Shown piece by piece: positions 52,501-60,506 of a stretch of DNA of 64,000 bases (position 1 is its first letter; each line of letters opens with the position of its first letter). The stretch covers positions 620,001-684,000 of the forward strand of contig NZ_CP031844.2 in assembly GCF_003606345.3 (NCBI RefSeq), given 5' to 3'. The position numbers and the translations under genes are program-made. Under the pieces are notes generated by a model that saw only the letters and a list, made by a program, of their open reading frames with translations, made no database searches and was not told the DNA's origin. The stretch comes from Bartonella krasnovii. Lineage in GTDB: Bacteria > Pseudomonadota > Alphaproteobacteria > Rhizobiales > Rhizobiaceae.

Positions 52501-52557
52501 GACACAAATGAAAAAATAGGCGCCCGTGGATGTAGCGAGCCACTTTATCAGAATTAG
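49510..52557 (+). CDS. Coiled-coil tail-fibre-like protein with lectin-type tip, N-terminus missing
   Basis: A 1015-residue frame. Residues ~10-690 are a continuous Ala/Glu/Lys-rich coiled coil (AKETADSAKSLAEEAKNASD-type repeats). The C-terminal ~330 residues form a globular tip containing RFYHRDNNNAKYLLYRIPGR and a Cys-, Gly- and Trp-rich end (GCGYLWQHLSG, then GGGDWSGGSNNGCLVRNFAY and GARGCSEPL). This end resembles the C-type-lectin fold of phage receptor-binding proteins. The frame starts at TTG after an in-frame TAA with no ribosome binding site, so the original 5' end with its virion-attachment part is probably gone. It may be unexpressed. Confidence 0.75.
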   Translation: MLYSYETFAPLEQVVNARQEAEKAMSRANGAQQVAEESKRVSDQALREVTTTGEAVTTVTTTANVAKETADSAKSLAEEAKNASDAAKHMAEETKAAVDRASGEINITKGSLATVLESFAEVKQISDSAVNVSTEAKRLADSSKLIAERAEQTAREASQTAMETTQVAATAVATSHEVKTVATQASLKADGAKQTADDAKDMAENAKVLSERATSSVTELTQRVSQVQTSVETAKETAEQSLKESSSAKATSVMASTTANTAKGLAEEAKVLSQGATASVTELTKTAQQVQMKSDEALKDAREAKETADRASSKSEQAQQDALEASKLANEAKVAAEQALQADRQAIREGDTTTKSLVEAVQKKAEEAQALSQESKGISETAKSLAEKANTASTEAQKTAEQALSEATAAKSTADMASNTANDAKGSAEEAKTLSEEAKKLVQDNKNAFDASNKTLEEVKGLAETALSTANTAKQKGDEISQKASEALTKSGEAKSVSEDAKAKAESLETVSNEAKQTSETAKRLSEEAKEEASQAKSTALEAQSAADNAKSQAKEAQQSAAEAKSKAFGASLSVEGIRQTAVDAKVTARQVEGLVNDALDKLNKAVDDAEDAKITAASSEAIANAAKETSDQANQTASISKNLSEDAKQEASHAKTVAEETKNALTEVKEKAERNSDSISKLLSDVSDHSSYFLENVRFVQPYKILGADPQNRQGLVINHGSFLRFYHRDNNNAKYLLYRIPGRGIMTFDKPLEAGKDYYVYLILKDGDSNLSFEFSTNPTAPEGYTEHNSEKIGGFHTLCADVGTIEDHLLSGYQAGDILPYSVWSLNHRPRCSPEGMVYDPWRGIWVDIYLQSGTGENTKSVYGVPITTNRAHYEHQWDLVSVKKRLLTSDEFASCMYGSNEETSITGIESLSPKTSGGHVDTGNRRMISDIGCEDGCGYLWQHLSGCYPVTKWHTGEERSSLRVDVNIMLGGGDWSGGSNNGCLVRNFAYSRYDTNEKIGARGCSEPLYQN

Positions 52558-52625
52558 TGCAAGATTGATTAGAACATCATTTTATCCAGCCCCACATCAG
52601 TGGGACTTTTTTTATGGAGTGTCGG

Positions 52626-53288
52626 ATGAGAAGGATATCGAAAGAAGGTTTAGAGCTTATCAAACGATGGGAAGGCTTGCGTTTAGATGCATATAGAGAT
52701 TTAGCATGCATCTGGACGATAGGGTATGGTCACACCAACAATGCCGGTACCCCGCTTGTCAAAAAAGGCATGCGTATTACGAAAGAGGAAGCAGAAAAAA
52801 TCCTTTGTGAGGACTTAAAGCAATTTGAGAAGACGGTAGAGGAATCTGTAACAGTTTCGTTAACAGATAACCAATTCGCAGCCTTGGTGTCGTTTTGCTA
52901 TAACGTAGGAACGAAAGCTTTTTGCAAGTCAACGTTGTTGAAGAAGCTTAATCAAGGGGATTATGAAGCAGTTCCTGGTGAATTACAGAAATGGAATAAA
53001 GTGGGGGGCAAGCCTTTTATAGGTTTAGTCAACCGTCGAGCAGCCGAAGCTGGTTTATGGGTAAAAGGGTCTTACATTGCTTCGAATTATGAACGGGTAG
53101 AAACGCGTAGTGCAACTGGTCTTTTAAAGATAGAAGCACTCGCGCCGATTATAGGGTCTTGTTCTGGGTTTGGAGGTTTTTTGGTAGGCAATGGACCGGT
53201 CCAATGGGCATTAGCAGGCATCATGGTCTTAGCCGCTTGTACAGGACTGGTGATTGTTGCCAAGCGGTTTAAGGAGCAGCGTTTGTAA
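52626..53288 (+). CDS. Endolysin, GH24 T4-type lysozyme with C-terminal membrane segment
   Basis: A 220-residue muramidase that hydrolyses peptidoglycan at the end of the phage cycle. The GH24 catalytic triad fits the T4 spacing: Glu16, Asp25 and Thr31 in KRWEGLRLDAYRDLACIWTI, followed by GYGHT. Conserved DNQFAALVSFCYNVG and AEAGLWVKG blocks follow. The C-terminus has a membrane segment (VQWALAGIMVLAACTGLVIV). The ATG at 52626 has GGAG six bases upstream and is preferred over 52614. It lies 68 bases after the tail-fibre gene in usual lysis order. Confidence 0.93.
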   Translation: MRRISKEGLELIKRWEGLRLDAYRDLACIWTIGYGHTNNAGTPLVKKGMRITKEEAEKILCEDLKQFEKTVEESVTVSLTDNQFAALVSFCYNVGTKAFCKSTLLKKLNQGDYEAVPGELQKWNKVGGKPFIGLVNRRAAEAGLWVKGSYIASNYERVETRSATGLLKIEALAPIIGSCSGFGGFLVGNGPVQWALAGIMVLAACTGLVIVAKRFKEQRL

Positions 53289-53329
53289 TTTTTTGGTTTA
53301 AAAGATTAAGCAACAGGGAGCACGTTTAT

Positions 53330-53560
53330 GTGGTTGGCAAAATGAGTAGCAATCAAAGTAAGCGGAGAAAAGATCTTTCGGAAACGGAACAACAGCTTCT
53401 TCACGAGATGATAGAAACGTACCAAGGCATAAAGATGATGTCACGCATTATGAAGTGGATAGCCTTTATTGTCTTTATGTTTGTAATCGATTTGTCTCGT
53501 TTTATGGATGCCATAGAAAATAGCTTCTCACACTTAAAAAAGTGGATAACAAAAAGTTAG
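53330..53560 (+). CDS. Small membrane protein, holin-like
   Basis: A 76-residue protein with one membrane segment (IMKWIAFIVFMFVIDLSRFM, residues ~43-62), a charged N-terminal region (SNQSKRRKDLSETEQQLLHE) and a basic end. The GTG at 53330 has GGGAG nine bases upstream; an ATG at 53342 is an alternative. Position immediately after the endolysin suggests a holin or lysis accessory, but sequence alone does not prove it. Confidence 0.6.
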   Translation: MVGKMSSNQSKRRKDLSETEQQLLHEMIETYQGIKMMSRIMKWIAFIVFMFVIDLSRFMDAIENSFSHLKKWITKS

Positions 53561-53587
53561 AACCTACAAAATTTTTCCTTTCAAAAT

Positions 53588-54379
53588 ATGACAAAACAAG
53601 AATTTACACAAACACTGTTTGCGTGGATGGGTGGAAAACATTATCTACGTAAGAAAATTATACCGATTTTAAATAGTATTGATCATGAAACCTATATTGA
53701 ACCGTTTTTAGGTTCAGGGGTTATTTTTCTAAACAAAAGACCAGCGAAATATTCCGTCATCAATGATCTGAATGGAGAGATCACAAATCTATTTCACTGT
53801 GTTCAAAATGACTTTGATGATTTAGCCAAACGATTAGAGTGGTTTGTTTGTTCGAGACAGTTATTTTTTGAACTTGCGGCTATTGACCCCGAGAGCCTTA
53901 CCAAAGTTGAAAGAGCAGCACGCTTTTTGTTTCTCCAACGTTGTGTCATGTATGGGAAAAAAGATTACGTCTCTTTTAGCTTTGCAAGAAAAAAGACGAT
54001 AGGTTTTAACCCCGAAAAGCTTTTAGCGAGAATGCGACGTGTTAGACAGAAGCTTCTGGATACAGTTATCTTAAATTTATCGTGGGAACGTGTTGTGGAG
54101 CTATTTGATGCGCCCGACAGTTTATTTTATCTAGACCCGCCTTATTTTATAAAGAAGAAATGCTATAGTTCAGGTAATTTTGTTGAAGATGATTTTGTGA
54201 ATATGGCAAAAGTTCTCAAAGGCATTCAAGGCAAATTTGTTTTGAGTCTGAATGATTGTGATGCTGTAAGAGAGATTTTTAAAGATTTTGACTTTTTAGA
54301 AGTTGAGACCCTTTGGGTATCTGGTATGGCAAAAAAAATACCTCGAAAAGAAGTGCTGATTCGTAATTGCAATATATAG
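53588..54379 (+). CDS. DNA adenine methyltransferase, D12 class (Dam-like)
   Basis: A 263-residue N6-adenine methyltransferase. Motifs in D12 order: FAWMGGKHYLRKKI at residues 11-24 (X), YIEPFLGSGVIFLN near 36 (I, AdoMet), INDLNGEI near 58, and LFYLDPPYF near 180 (IV, catalytic DPPY). The length is normal and the frame intact. Phage-borne Dam enzymes protect phage DNA or alter host regulation; the target is likely GATC but cannot be proven here. A broken second dam gene lies at 56183. Confidence 0.92.
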   Translation: MTKQEFTQTLFAWMGGKHYLRKKIIPILNSIDHETYIEPFLGSGVIFLNKRPAKYSVINDLNGEITNLFHCVQNDFDDLAKRLEWFVCSRQLFFELAAIDPESLTKVERAARFLFLQRCVMYGKKDYVSFSFARKKTIGFNPEKLLARMRRVRQKLLDTVILNLSWERVVELFDAPDSLFYLDPPYFIKKKCYSSGNFVEDDFVNMAKVLKGIQGKFVLSLNDCDAVREIFKDFDFLEVETLWVSGMAKKIPRKEVLIRNCNI

Positions 54380-54426
54380 ATGATGATGTTATTTGATAGC
54401 GTACTAGATTTTATACATAAGGTGGT

Positions 54427-56211
54427 TTATAAGGTGGTTTTATTTTTTAATATTTTTATTAACTTATTGAAAACAATTAAGAAGTTGTTATAAAATGGTA
54501 CATCTCGACGGCTCCAACTTATCTTCCTCTCATCTGTATTGACAAAATAATCTACAGCATTTGTAAGTATTTTACGGTCAATATGTGGATAGATATCATT
54601 AAACCGTTCTACTTCACTGTTATAGAAGGCAATCATATTACTCATGTTTTGTGATAAAGCTTCATGACTTGAGTTATATGCCCAAGCGTCACGATTAGTT
54701 ACAACCCCAAGAGAAAAAATTTCAAATAGTTTTTTATTATTACCCTTTTTAGCACCTAAAGCTAAGAATGCTTCAAAACTGTTATCACGTTGATGAATCC
54801 AATCTCCATGCTCGTCTGGTGTAATTATTTGCCAACCTTGTTGACTCCGTGTAATACTACTAATACTATCCAATGTCTCAATTATCGTAAGCTTTTCTTT
54901 TCTCGTGAGATAATCCCCAATGTCACGAAAATATATCTTGCCACGCTGCTGTGCATCCGGATTTTTTACGAGAATAGAGATAGCTATAGGCGCTCTAGAT
55001 CCTTCACCGAAAATCTTACCACCTTCTTTTCGAGATAGTTCTCCAGAGGTTCGTTGGTTACCCCTTAAATGGAAAATATAAAGGCTGCTAAATTCTTCAA
55101 CAAGGTATTTTCGTAAACTGTCCATAGCACTTCCATTGATAAAACCGGCATTTGTGACAAAACCGATTACCCCAGCATTATCAATACGATCACTAGCCCA
55201 GCGAATGGCACGAATATAACTATCATAAAGTGCTTGCATATTGGTTGCATTTGACTGAGCAGCATAAGTTTCACGAATACGATTATCTAAAATCGGATAA
55301 GGTGTATTTGGATTATTATCATTTTCGTTTTTTTGTCCTATTGAATAAGGGGGATTACCAAAAATAACTTTGATATCCAGATTTTTCTGATGTTCTAAAT
55401 ATTCACTATTTTCTTTAAATAATTCTTGTAGCAGATTTTTCTCTTCAAGCATCCGAAACGTATCGGTCAAACCAATATGCTTAAAGGGAATGTACTCTCC
55501 TTTCATAAGACTATGATAGGTTGCTTCAATATTAATGGCTGCTATGTAATAAGCGAGCAAGACAATCTCATTAGCATGGATATCATAACGATATTTATAC
55601 TCCATGTCCTCTGGTTTTATCAGTTTAGATTGTAAGAGCCGTGTGATAAAGGTACCTGTTCCTGTAAAGGGGTCAAGAATAGAGACACCCCGTGATCCTA
55701 GACTTTTTCCAAATTCATTGCGTAAGACATCATCAACAGAGTGAATGATAAAATCCACAACCTCAACGGGGGTGTAAACAATCCCAAGCCTATCGGTGGT
55801 TTTCTTAAATGCTTTGGCAAAAAAATCTTCGTAAAGTTTGATAATAAGGTTCTGTCTTGCTTGGGGGAAGGTAATCCCAGAGGCACGGAATTTTACGCTA
55901 TCATGAAACTCTTGTAATTCTTTAGAGATTTGCTTGATATTGGTTTTATCCAACTCAGCTAAAATCTTTTCCATCGCTTGCGAGATACTATTGTTCTGGA
56001 CAAATTCATTACCATCAAACAAGGCTTCAAATACGGGACGCGTCACAAGATGTTGCCCTAACATCTCTAGCGCTTCCTCTTGGGTAATACTGTCGTTTAA
56101 ATTACTCTTTAACTCCTTATGAAAGCTCTCAAAAGCATAATAGGCTTTACTGGTTTTATCAGAAAGGATATCTTTAAGGAGAAAATTAGTTCCTTTATAT
56201 GAAGTGATCAA
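54427..56211 (-). pseudogene. Internal fragment of a Type ISP gene (methyltransferase part)
   Basis: A 594-codon frame. After an unrelated 11-codon start, it matches the full-length Type ISP protein from LKDILSDKTSKAYYAFESFH through the motifs DPFTGTGTF and NPPYS and into the recognition region (GFVTNAGFINGSAMDSLRKY). Similarity ends at DERKISWS, where a foreign tail follows. The nuclease and helicase domains and the C-terminal ~290 residues are missing. It lies head-to-head against a truncated dam gene, so it arose by recombination into dam. Not expected to restrict, and unlikely to methylate. Confidence 0.87.
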
Positions 56212-56827
56212 TGATCGGTCAGGTGATGTGGTGAATTTTTTTCGGGTGTTGCAACGCCATTATTACCCTTTCATGGATCTGTTGGAGTTCCAGGTGAGTA
56301 GCCGTGAGGCGTTTGAACGGTTACGCACCCAAGATCCCAAGACCCTGACAGATTTAGAGCGGGCATAGCGGTTTTTATATCTGCAGCGGTTGAGTTTTGG
56401 TGGCAAAGTGGCAAAACAGACGTTTGGAGTTGATCCACACCGTGGTGCACGGTTTAATAGTCTCAAACTTGAAGCCTCCTTAAAGCTTATTTACCGTCGT
56501 TTAGCAGGTGTGACCATTGAACATTTAGATTGGTTTGAGTTTATTAGGCGCTATGATCGTCCCAACATCTTGTTTTACCTTGATCCGCCTTATTGGGGTG
56601 TTGAGGATTACTATGGCAAGGATTTGTTTAAGCGAGAGGATTATCAGAGGATGTCCACACTGCTTGCACAATTAAAGAGAAAGTTTCTTCTGTCACTCAA
56701 TGATGTGCCGGAGATTCGCAAAAGCTTTAGCCCATTTAAGATAAAAGAGGTCACCATATCTTATACATGCAGTTCAAATAATCTAATTCCAGCTCAAGAG
56801 CTCATCATCTCAAATTGCGACTTTTAG
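56183..56827 (+). pseudogene. Truncated dam gene with internal stop
   Basis: A D12-class methyltransferase that begins mid-domain (VPLYEVINDRSGDVVNFFRV) at the junction with the Type ISP fragment, lacking the GGK and FLGSG motifs. An in-frame TAG at 56366 interrupts it, after which RFLYLQRLSFGGKVAKQTFG and the catalytic NILFYLDPPYWGVEDYYGKD are intact to the TAG at 56825. It is closer to the usual prophage Dam than the intact gene at 53588. It is inactive because motif I is lost. Confidence 0.9.
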
Positions 56828-57012
56828 CAAAGGAGAAAAAGCTGCCTTAAAGGGTCTTTAAATGATCTTTGAAAGGTCTTTGAAGACCCTTTGAAAACCC
56901 CTTTAATTTTTTAAAAAGACGTGAATTTTAAAAATGAATTGCTGCAAAACCTGCTGACAAGCTACATACAAGACATATAGAATCAATAATTTATAGCACG
57001 ACAAAAGTGCTG

Positions 57013-57029
57013 TGGCGGAGGGGGTAGGA
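57013..57029 (-). other. Possible attachment-site remnant: 3' end of a tRNA-Ser
   Basis: On the minus strand TCCTACCCCCTCCGCCA looks like the last 17 bases of a tRNA-Ser gene including CCA. No complete tRNA surrounds it. Integrases often leave such 3' duplicates, so it may mark the right junction of a prophage or of the island. Confidence 0.35.
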
Positions 57030-57276
57030 ATGCTATATTTATATAAAATCAATAGATTATATAGAAGTTCGGGAATTTTGATTCCGTTGATTCTTTTAAC
57101 TTATTTTCTGCCTATCCCGAACCTTTTTAGAGCTTATTCTCGATCATTTAGTTCTAAATTTATCTTTTATTTTCTCTTCTTTCAGATATTAAGAAAGATG
57201 GCTGTGAGAGAAGGAATTGTGTTAGAGATCTGCTAAGGTTATTGTGTTTCAAAGGTTGCTTTTTAACACCTTTTGA

Positions 57277-57313
57277 ACTATATTACCACCTTATTGTAAG
57301 GTAGGAGTATAGT
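57277..57313. promoter_or_regulatory. Inverted repeat overlapping the ParD ribosome binding site
   Basis: ACTATATTACCACCTT and AAGGTAGGAGTATAGT form imperfect arms (13 of 16 pairs) around ATTGT, ending one base before the antitoxin ATG at 57315. The arrangement fits an autoregulatory operator of a type II toxin-antitoxin operon. Confidence 0.6.
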
Positions 57314-57314
57314 C

Positions 57315-57533
57315 ATGGCTACAACTGTTAAACTGTCTGATGATCTCATTAATGAGGCTAAGCGTTACGCGTCTGTTTATAGCCGCTCGGTTCCTAAGCA
57401 AATTGAATATTGGTCGCGTATGGGCAAAATAGCCGAAGAAAATCCAGATCTCTCCTTTCAATTTATTCAAGCAATCTTACTTGGACAACAAGAAAATGCA
57501 GATGGCGATGTAACAGCATTCGAATTTGGCTGA
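57315..57533 (+). CDS. ParD-like antitoxin
   Basis: A 72-residue antitoxin of the ParD-like family: MATTVKLSDDLINEAKRYAS, then SRSVPKQIEYWSRMGKIAEE and a C-terminal segment that would wrap the toxin. The N-terminal ribbon-helix-helix-like part should bind the inverted repeat just upstream. Its stop overlaps the alternative TTG start of the toxin gene by 8 bases, the usual coupled layout. Confidence 0.87.
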   Translation: MATTVKLSDDLINEAKRYASVYSRSVPKQIEYWSRMGKIAEENPDLSFQFIQAILLGQQENADGDVTAFEFG

Positions 57534-57537
57534 ATCT

Positions 57538-57810
57538 ATGCAAGTTTTACAAAACCATTCATTTAAAAAAACTGTCAAAAAACTGCATGCCAACCAAAAA
57601 CAAGATCTAGACCAAGCTGTTCGCGTCATTATGAAAACGCCCACCATTGGTCAAGCCAAAACAGGTGATCTTTCTGGTGTTTTTGTCTATAAATTTAAAA
57701 TGGCCAAGCAATTGACGCTGCTTGCTTACAGCTATGAAGATCACACGATTACTTTGACCTTGTTAGCACTTGGCTCTCATGAAAATTTTTACCGAGATCT
57801 TAAAACATAA
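57538..57810 (+). CDS. RelE/ParE-family toxin
   Basis: A 90-residue RelE/ParE-fold toxin (MQVLQNHSFKKTVKKLHANQ, later KTGDLSGVFVYKFKMAKQLT and LLAYSYEDHTITLTLLALGS). The fold is recognisable from the GDL-x-G-x-x-x-YKF centre and the ALGSHENFY end. The target (ribosome-bound mRNA or gyrase) cannot be decided. The ATG at 57538 is chosen; a TTG at 57526 would overlap the antitoxin gene. Confidence 0.85.
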   Translation: MQVLQNHSFKKTVKKLHANQKQDLDQAVRVIMKTPTIGQAKTGDLSGVFVYKFKMAKQLTLLAYSYEDHTITLTLLALGSHENFYRDLKT

Positions 57811-58585
57811 TATATTTTACAACTTGATAGAGGCACACAGCATTAATTTTACTAAAGTTCTCCAGTGCTAAAGGTATTAAACCAAAATTTATAGACATGA
57901 TCAAGCTATATTGGGCACCTAATTGCGGCATAATATTTTTAGCTAAACCGATTGGAGGACTTTGCAGCAAAGGAGTACTGCACTCATCTGCTATTACATA
58001 CCTCTAACTTGAGTTAAAAACAAAGCTCTTCCGTACACCCCAACAAATGGCTTTGTCATGATAGAACTTTGCTAGATTAGAGGTAAGTCAGTAGCATCTG
58101 TTATAAATTTAACGCTTCGCACTTTCCTCGGTAAATTCAAGCCGCAAAATACTAAATACAACTAAGTCCTATAGCTCAATGCGCACATAATCATGCATGG
58201 TGTTTCTACGCTCAACAAGTTACACCTCAGTTCTCTTGCGCAAATACGAATAAGAAGGGTTTAATTTGCTAATTTTAGCTCAGTCTTAAGTACAACGTCT
58301 GGAAAGGCTACACACGTGCCTGATGCATCAACGTAATATTAATGCCATAGAAAAATCCCTTACTATCTGCTATAGCTTCATAAGGATTGCCTATAATGTA
58401 AAAAATGAAAAATAATATAAAATAAATTTACACAAATGATTGACTAGGATATTAAGGCACGATAACGATTCATGCAATGCAAGTCCGCAAGAGGAGATAA
58501 GGTATTGCATTTTAATTGAAGGTTTAGTTTTTAAGGAAAGTAAAAGCCTTATCCAACTAAGGCTCCGTGGGGAGGGGGCCATTGC
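57811..58585. other. Non-coding region with possible decayed genes
   Basis: About 775 bases without an intact frame. A minus-strand stretch near 58320-58395 reads GNPYEAIADSKGFFYGINIT, which looks like a piece of a former protein, but nothing else around it could be assigned. The 3' end provides the ribosome binding site of the next gene. Confidence 0.45.
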
Positions 58586-59327
58586 ATGCAAGAACAAACA
58601 TTTGTAAATTATAAGAAAAATGCTTATGAATTGGGCGTGGAGCGTTTACGCTCTATGGAATTGGTCGAGACCCCTTCAATTCTTGAAGAAATGGCCGATG
58701 TTGCCCCTGATCTCGCAAAATTCATCATCTCTTTTGTGTATGGAGAAATTTATGAGCGACCTCACTTAACAAGCCGTATTCGGCAGCTTGCCACCGTTGC
58801 CATCTTTGCAACTCTCGGTAATGCAAGACGGCAACTCAAATTCCACCTTACCAGTGCTCTTAATATTGGGTGTAGTCCTGCTGAGCTGATTGAAGTAATG
58901 ATACAGTTGGCACTTTATGCAGGGTTTCCAGCAGCCTTAAATAGTGTTTTTGCTGCAAAAGAGGTCTTTGATGAAAAGCAACTAGACTTCATATCTAGTT
59001 GCGGCTCGCCATTAGTATGCGAGGATCGCTACGAATCTGGACTGAAGGCACTAGAACATATTGATGGCCCCGATGGACAAATGATTATTAAGACACTGGG
59101 TAGCATTGCTCCAGACTTAGCTCGTTTTGTTGTTGTAGTTTGGGTTTGGTGATATCTACACACGGCCTATCCTCAACTTCTTTGAACGGGAAATTATAAC
59201 GGTGGCAGCGTTAGGAACTGCGATTCCACAGCTGAAGCTGCATATACAGGGTCTGCTTAATGTAGGTGGCACGCCCGAACAGGTGATTGAATTAGCAATT
59301 CACATTGCTCCTTGGTATCAAGTATAA
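58586..59327 (+). pseudogene. Frameshifted carboxymuconolactone decarboxylase-family protein
   Basis: A two-domain CMD/AhpD-like protein split by a frameshift near 59130-59150. The first frame gives domain 1 (EEMADVAPDLAKFIISFVYG, then RIRQLATVAIFATLGN) and the start of domain 2 up to SIAPDLARFVV. A shifted frame continues FGFGDIYTRPILNFFEREII to HIAPWYQV and TAA at 59325. Both domains lack the C-x2-C pair of peroxidase AhpD, as in decarboxylase-like members. GGAGGGGG precedes the ATG. One indel would restore it, so the loss may be recent or a sequencing error. Confidence 0.85.
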
Positions 59328-59338
59328 GGATCTATCCA

Positions 59339-60271
59339 ATGAAAATCACGCCCAGAATAGCTCTTGTCTTAACCCTCGTAGGAACCTTTTTTTGGGGTTC
59401 CAATTTCCAAGCCACTAAGATAGCTTTAACGACTGTTTCTCCATGGACAGCTTCTTTTGAGCGGTTTCTCATTGCCGTAATCGCCATATTTTTAATTATG
59501 ATTTTCAAAGAAGGCTTGCGGTGGCATGTTTTATCGCAAAATTTTATTTCTTATATTTTCCTAGGGATTATCGGTGTGGCAGGGTTTAATGGCGCTTTAT
59601 TTGTTGGCTTGCAAACGTCAAATCCCATAACAGCCTCCCTCATCATGGCGACAACCCCTATTAGTGCTAATATTATTGAAGCTATCATGAATAAATCTTT
59701 CCCAACCTGTGAGAGGGTTATAGGGATGCTCATTAGCATGTTCGGGGTCTATTTAGTCATAACAAATGGGAGATTTTTGTCTAACCATGTTTCCTTTGCC
59801 AAAGGAGATATTATGATTCTTTTAGGTTCCATTGGTTGGGCGTTCTATACCGTGGGCACGCGGTCATTTGTCAAGAACGCAACCCCGCTTGAAACAACAA
59901 GCTGGACGATGCTTTCTGGCACCATCGCCCTTGGCATCCTAACCTTTTTATTCGAATCCCCTCTTCAAGAAACGATGTCTATGTCCGGCGCTAGTTTATT
60001 CGCACTCCTTTGGATAGGGGTTGCAGGATCAGTTTTAGCCTACCTATTTTGGAATATTGGAATAGCGATCCGAGGTCCGGGTAAGACGGCGATATTTTTC
60101 AATTTTGTACCTATTTCAGCCTTATTGGTGCAAATCCTGTTCGGCTTCATCCCTCAAATCATGCAAATCATAGGCGTTTTTGTTACGATTTTTGGAGTTC
60201 TAATCGGACAAGGCTATATATTCAGCTTACTAGGATCTAGAAAAGCCGTTCCCAATGCGCATAAAGAGTAA
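59339..60271 (+). CDS. EamA/DMT-family inner-membrane transporter
   Basis: A 310-residue transporter with about ten membrane segments in two EamA repeats. The first starts ALVLTLVGTFFWGSNFQATK and has SFERFLIAVIAIFLIMI; the second repeat includes GSIGWAFYTVGTRSFVKNA and ends GVFVTIFGVLIGQGYIF. Members export amino acids or other metabolites, but the substrate is unknown. The ATG at 59339 has AAGGA eight bases upstream and lies 12 bases after the preceding decayed gene, suggesting a former operon. Frame intact. Confidence 0.88.
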   Translation: MKITPRIALVLTLVGTFFWGSNFQATKIALTTVSPWTASFERFLIAVIAIFLIMIFKEGLRWHVLSQNFISYIFLGIIGVAGFNGALFVGLQTSNPITASLIMATTPISANIIEAIMNKSFPTCERVIGMLISMFGVYLVITNGRFLSNHVSFAKGDIMILLGSIGWAFYTVGTRSFVKNATPLETTSWTMLSGTIALGILTFLFESPLQETMSMSGASLFALLWIGVAGSVLAYLFWNIGIAIRGPGKTAIFFNFVPISALLVQILFGFIPQIMQIIGVFVTIFGVLIGQGYIFSLLGSRKAVPNAHKE

Positions 60272-60284
60272 TATACTTTTTAAG

Positions 60285-60362
60285 ATGAATGGAAATTGGC
60301 GTGTTATTTTTCGCTTTATCGGAACAGATGTGGAGCTTGTTGATTATCAAGATTACCATTGA
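60285..60362 (+). pseudogene. C-terminal remnant of a HigB/RelE toxin
   Basis: Twenty-five codons, MNGNWRVIFRFIGTDVELVD then YQDYH, match the typical last third of HigB-type toxins. The N-terminal part is absent. It is followed after 18 bases by the antitoxin remnant, preserving the higBA order. Confidence 0.75.
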
Positions 60363-60380
60363 TGAAAGGAATGAAAACAA

Positions 60381-60506
60381 ATGACGCATAACCCCGCCCA
60401 TTCTAGTGAAGTTCTAAAAGTAGCTTTTTTAGAAGAAATGGGGATAACAATACAAAAATTAGCGTATCGTCTTCATATAACAAAATACGTATTTATTGTT
60501 AAATAA
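60381..60506 (+). pseudogene. HigA antitoxin, truncated by repeat
   Basis: The frame starts MTHNPAHSSEVLKVAFLEEM, GITIQKLAYRLHI, the N-terminal part of a HigA XRE antitoxin. At 60477, within the HTH, the sequence switches to the AT-rich repeat and the frame ends 10 codons later. The break marks the edge of cassette copy C. Confidence 0.8.

Noticed and set aside
49510..52557. A complete diversity-generating retroelement
   Set aside because: The lectin-like tip fits a target gene, but no reverse transcriptase, accessory gene or template repeat is present in the window.
2301..57029. One intact prophage spanning both integrases
   Set aside because: No terminase, portal, capsid or tail-tube genes are present, the tail-fibre gene is truncated, and a second integrase with its own satellite genes lies inside; this is a composite of remnants and elements.
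57012..57236. 74-codon hydrophobic frame after the broken dam gene
   Set aside because: It starts within the tRNA-like remnant, lacks a convincing family or ribosome binding site, and reads like chance translation of AT-rich DNA.
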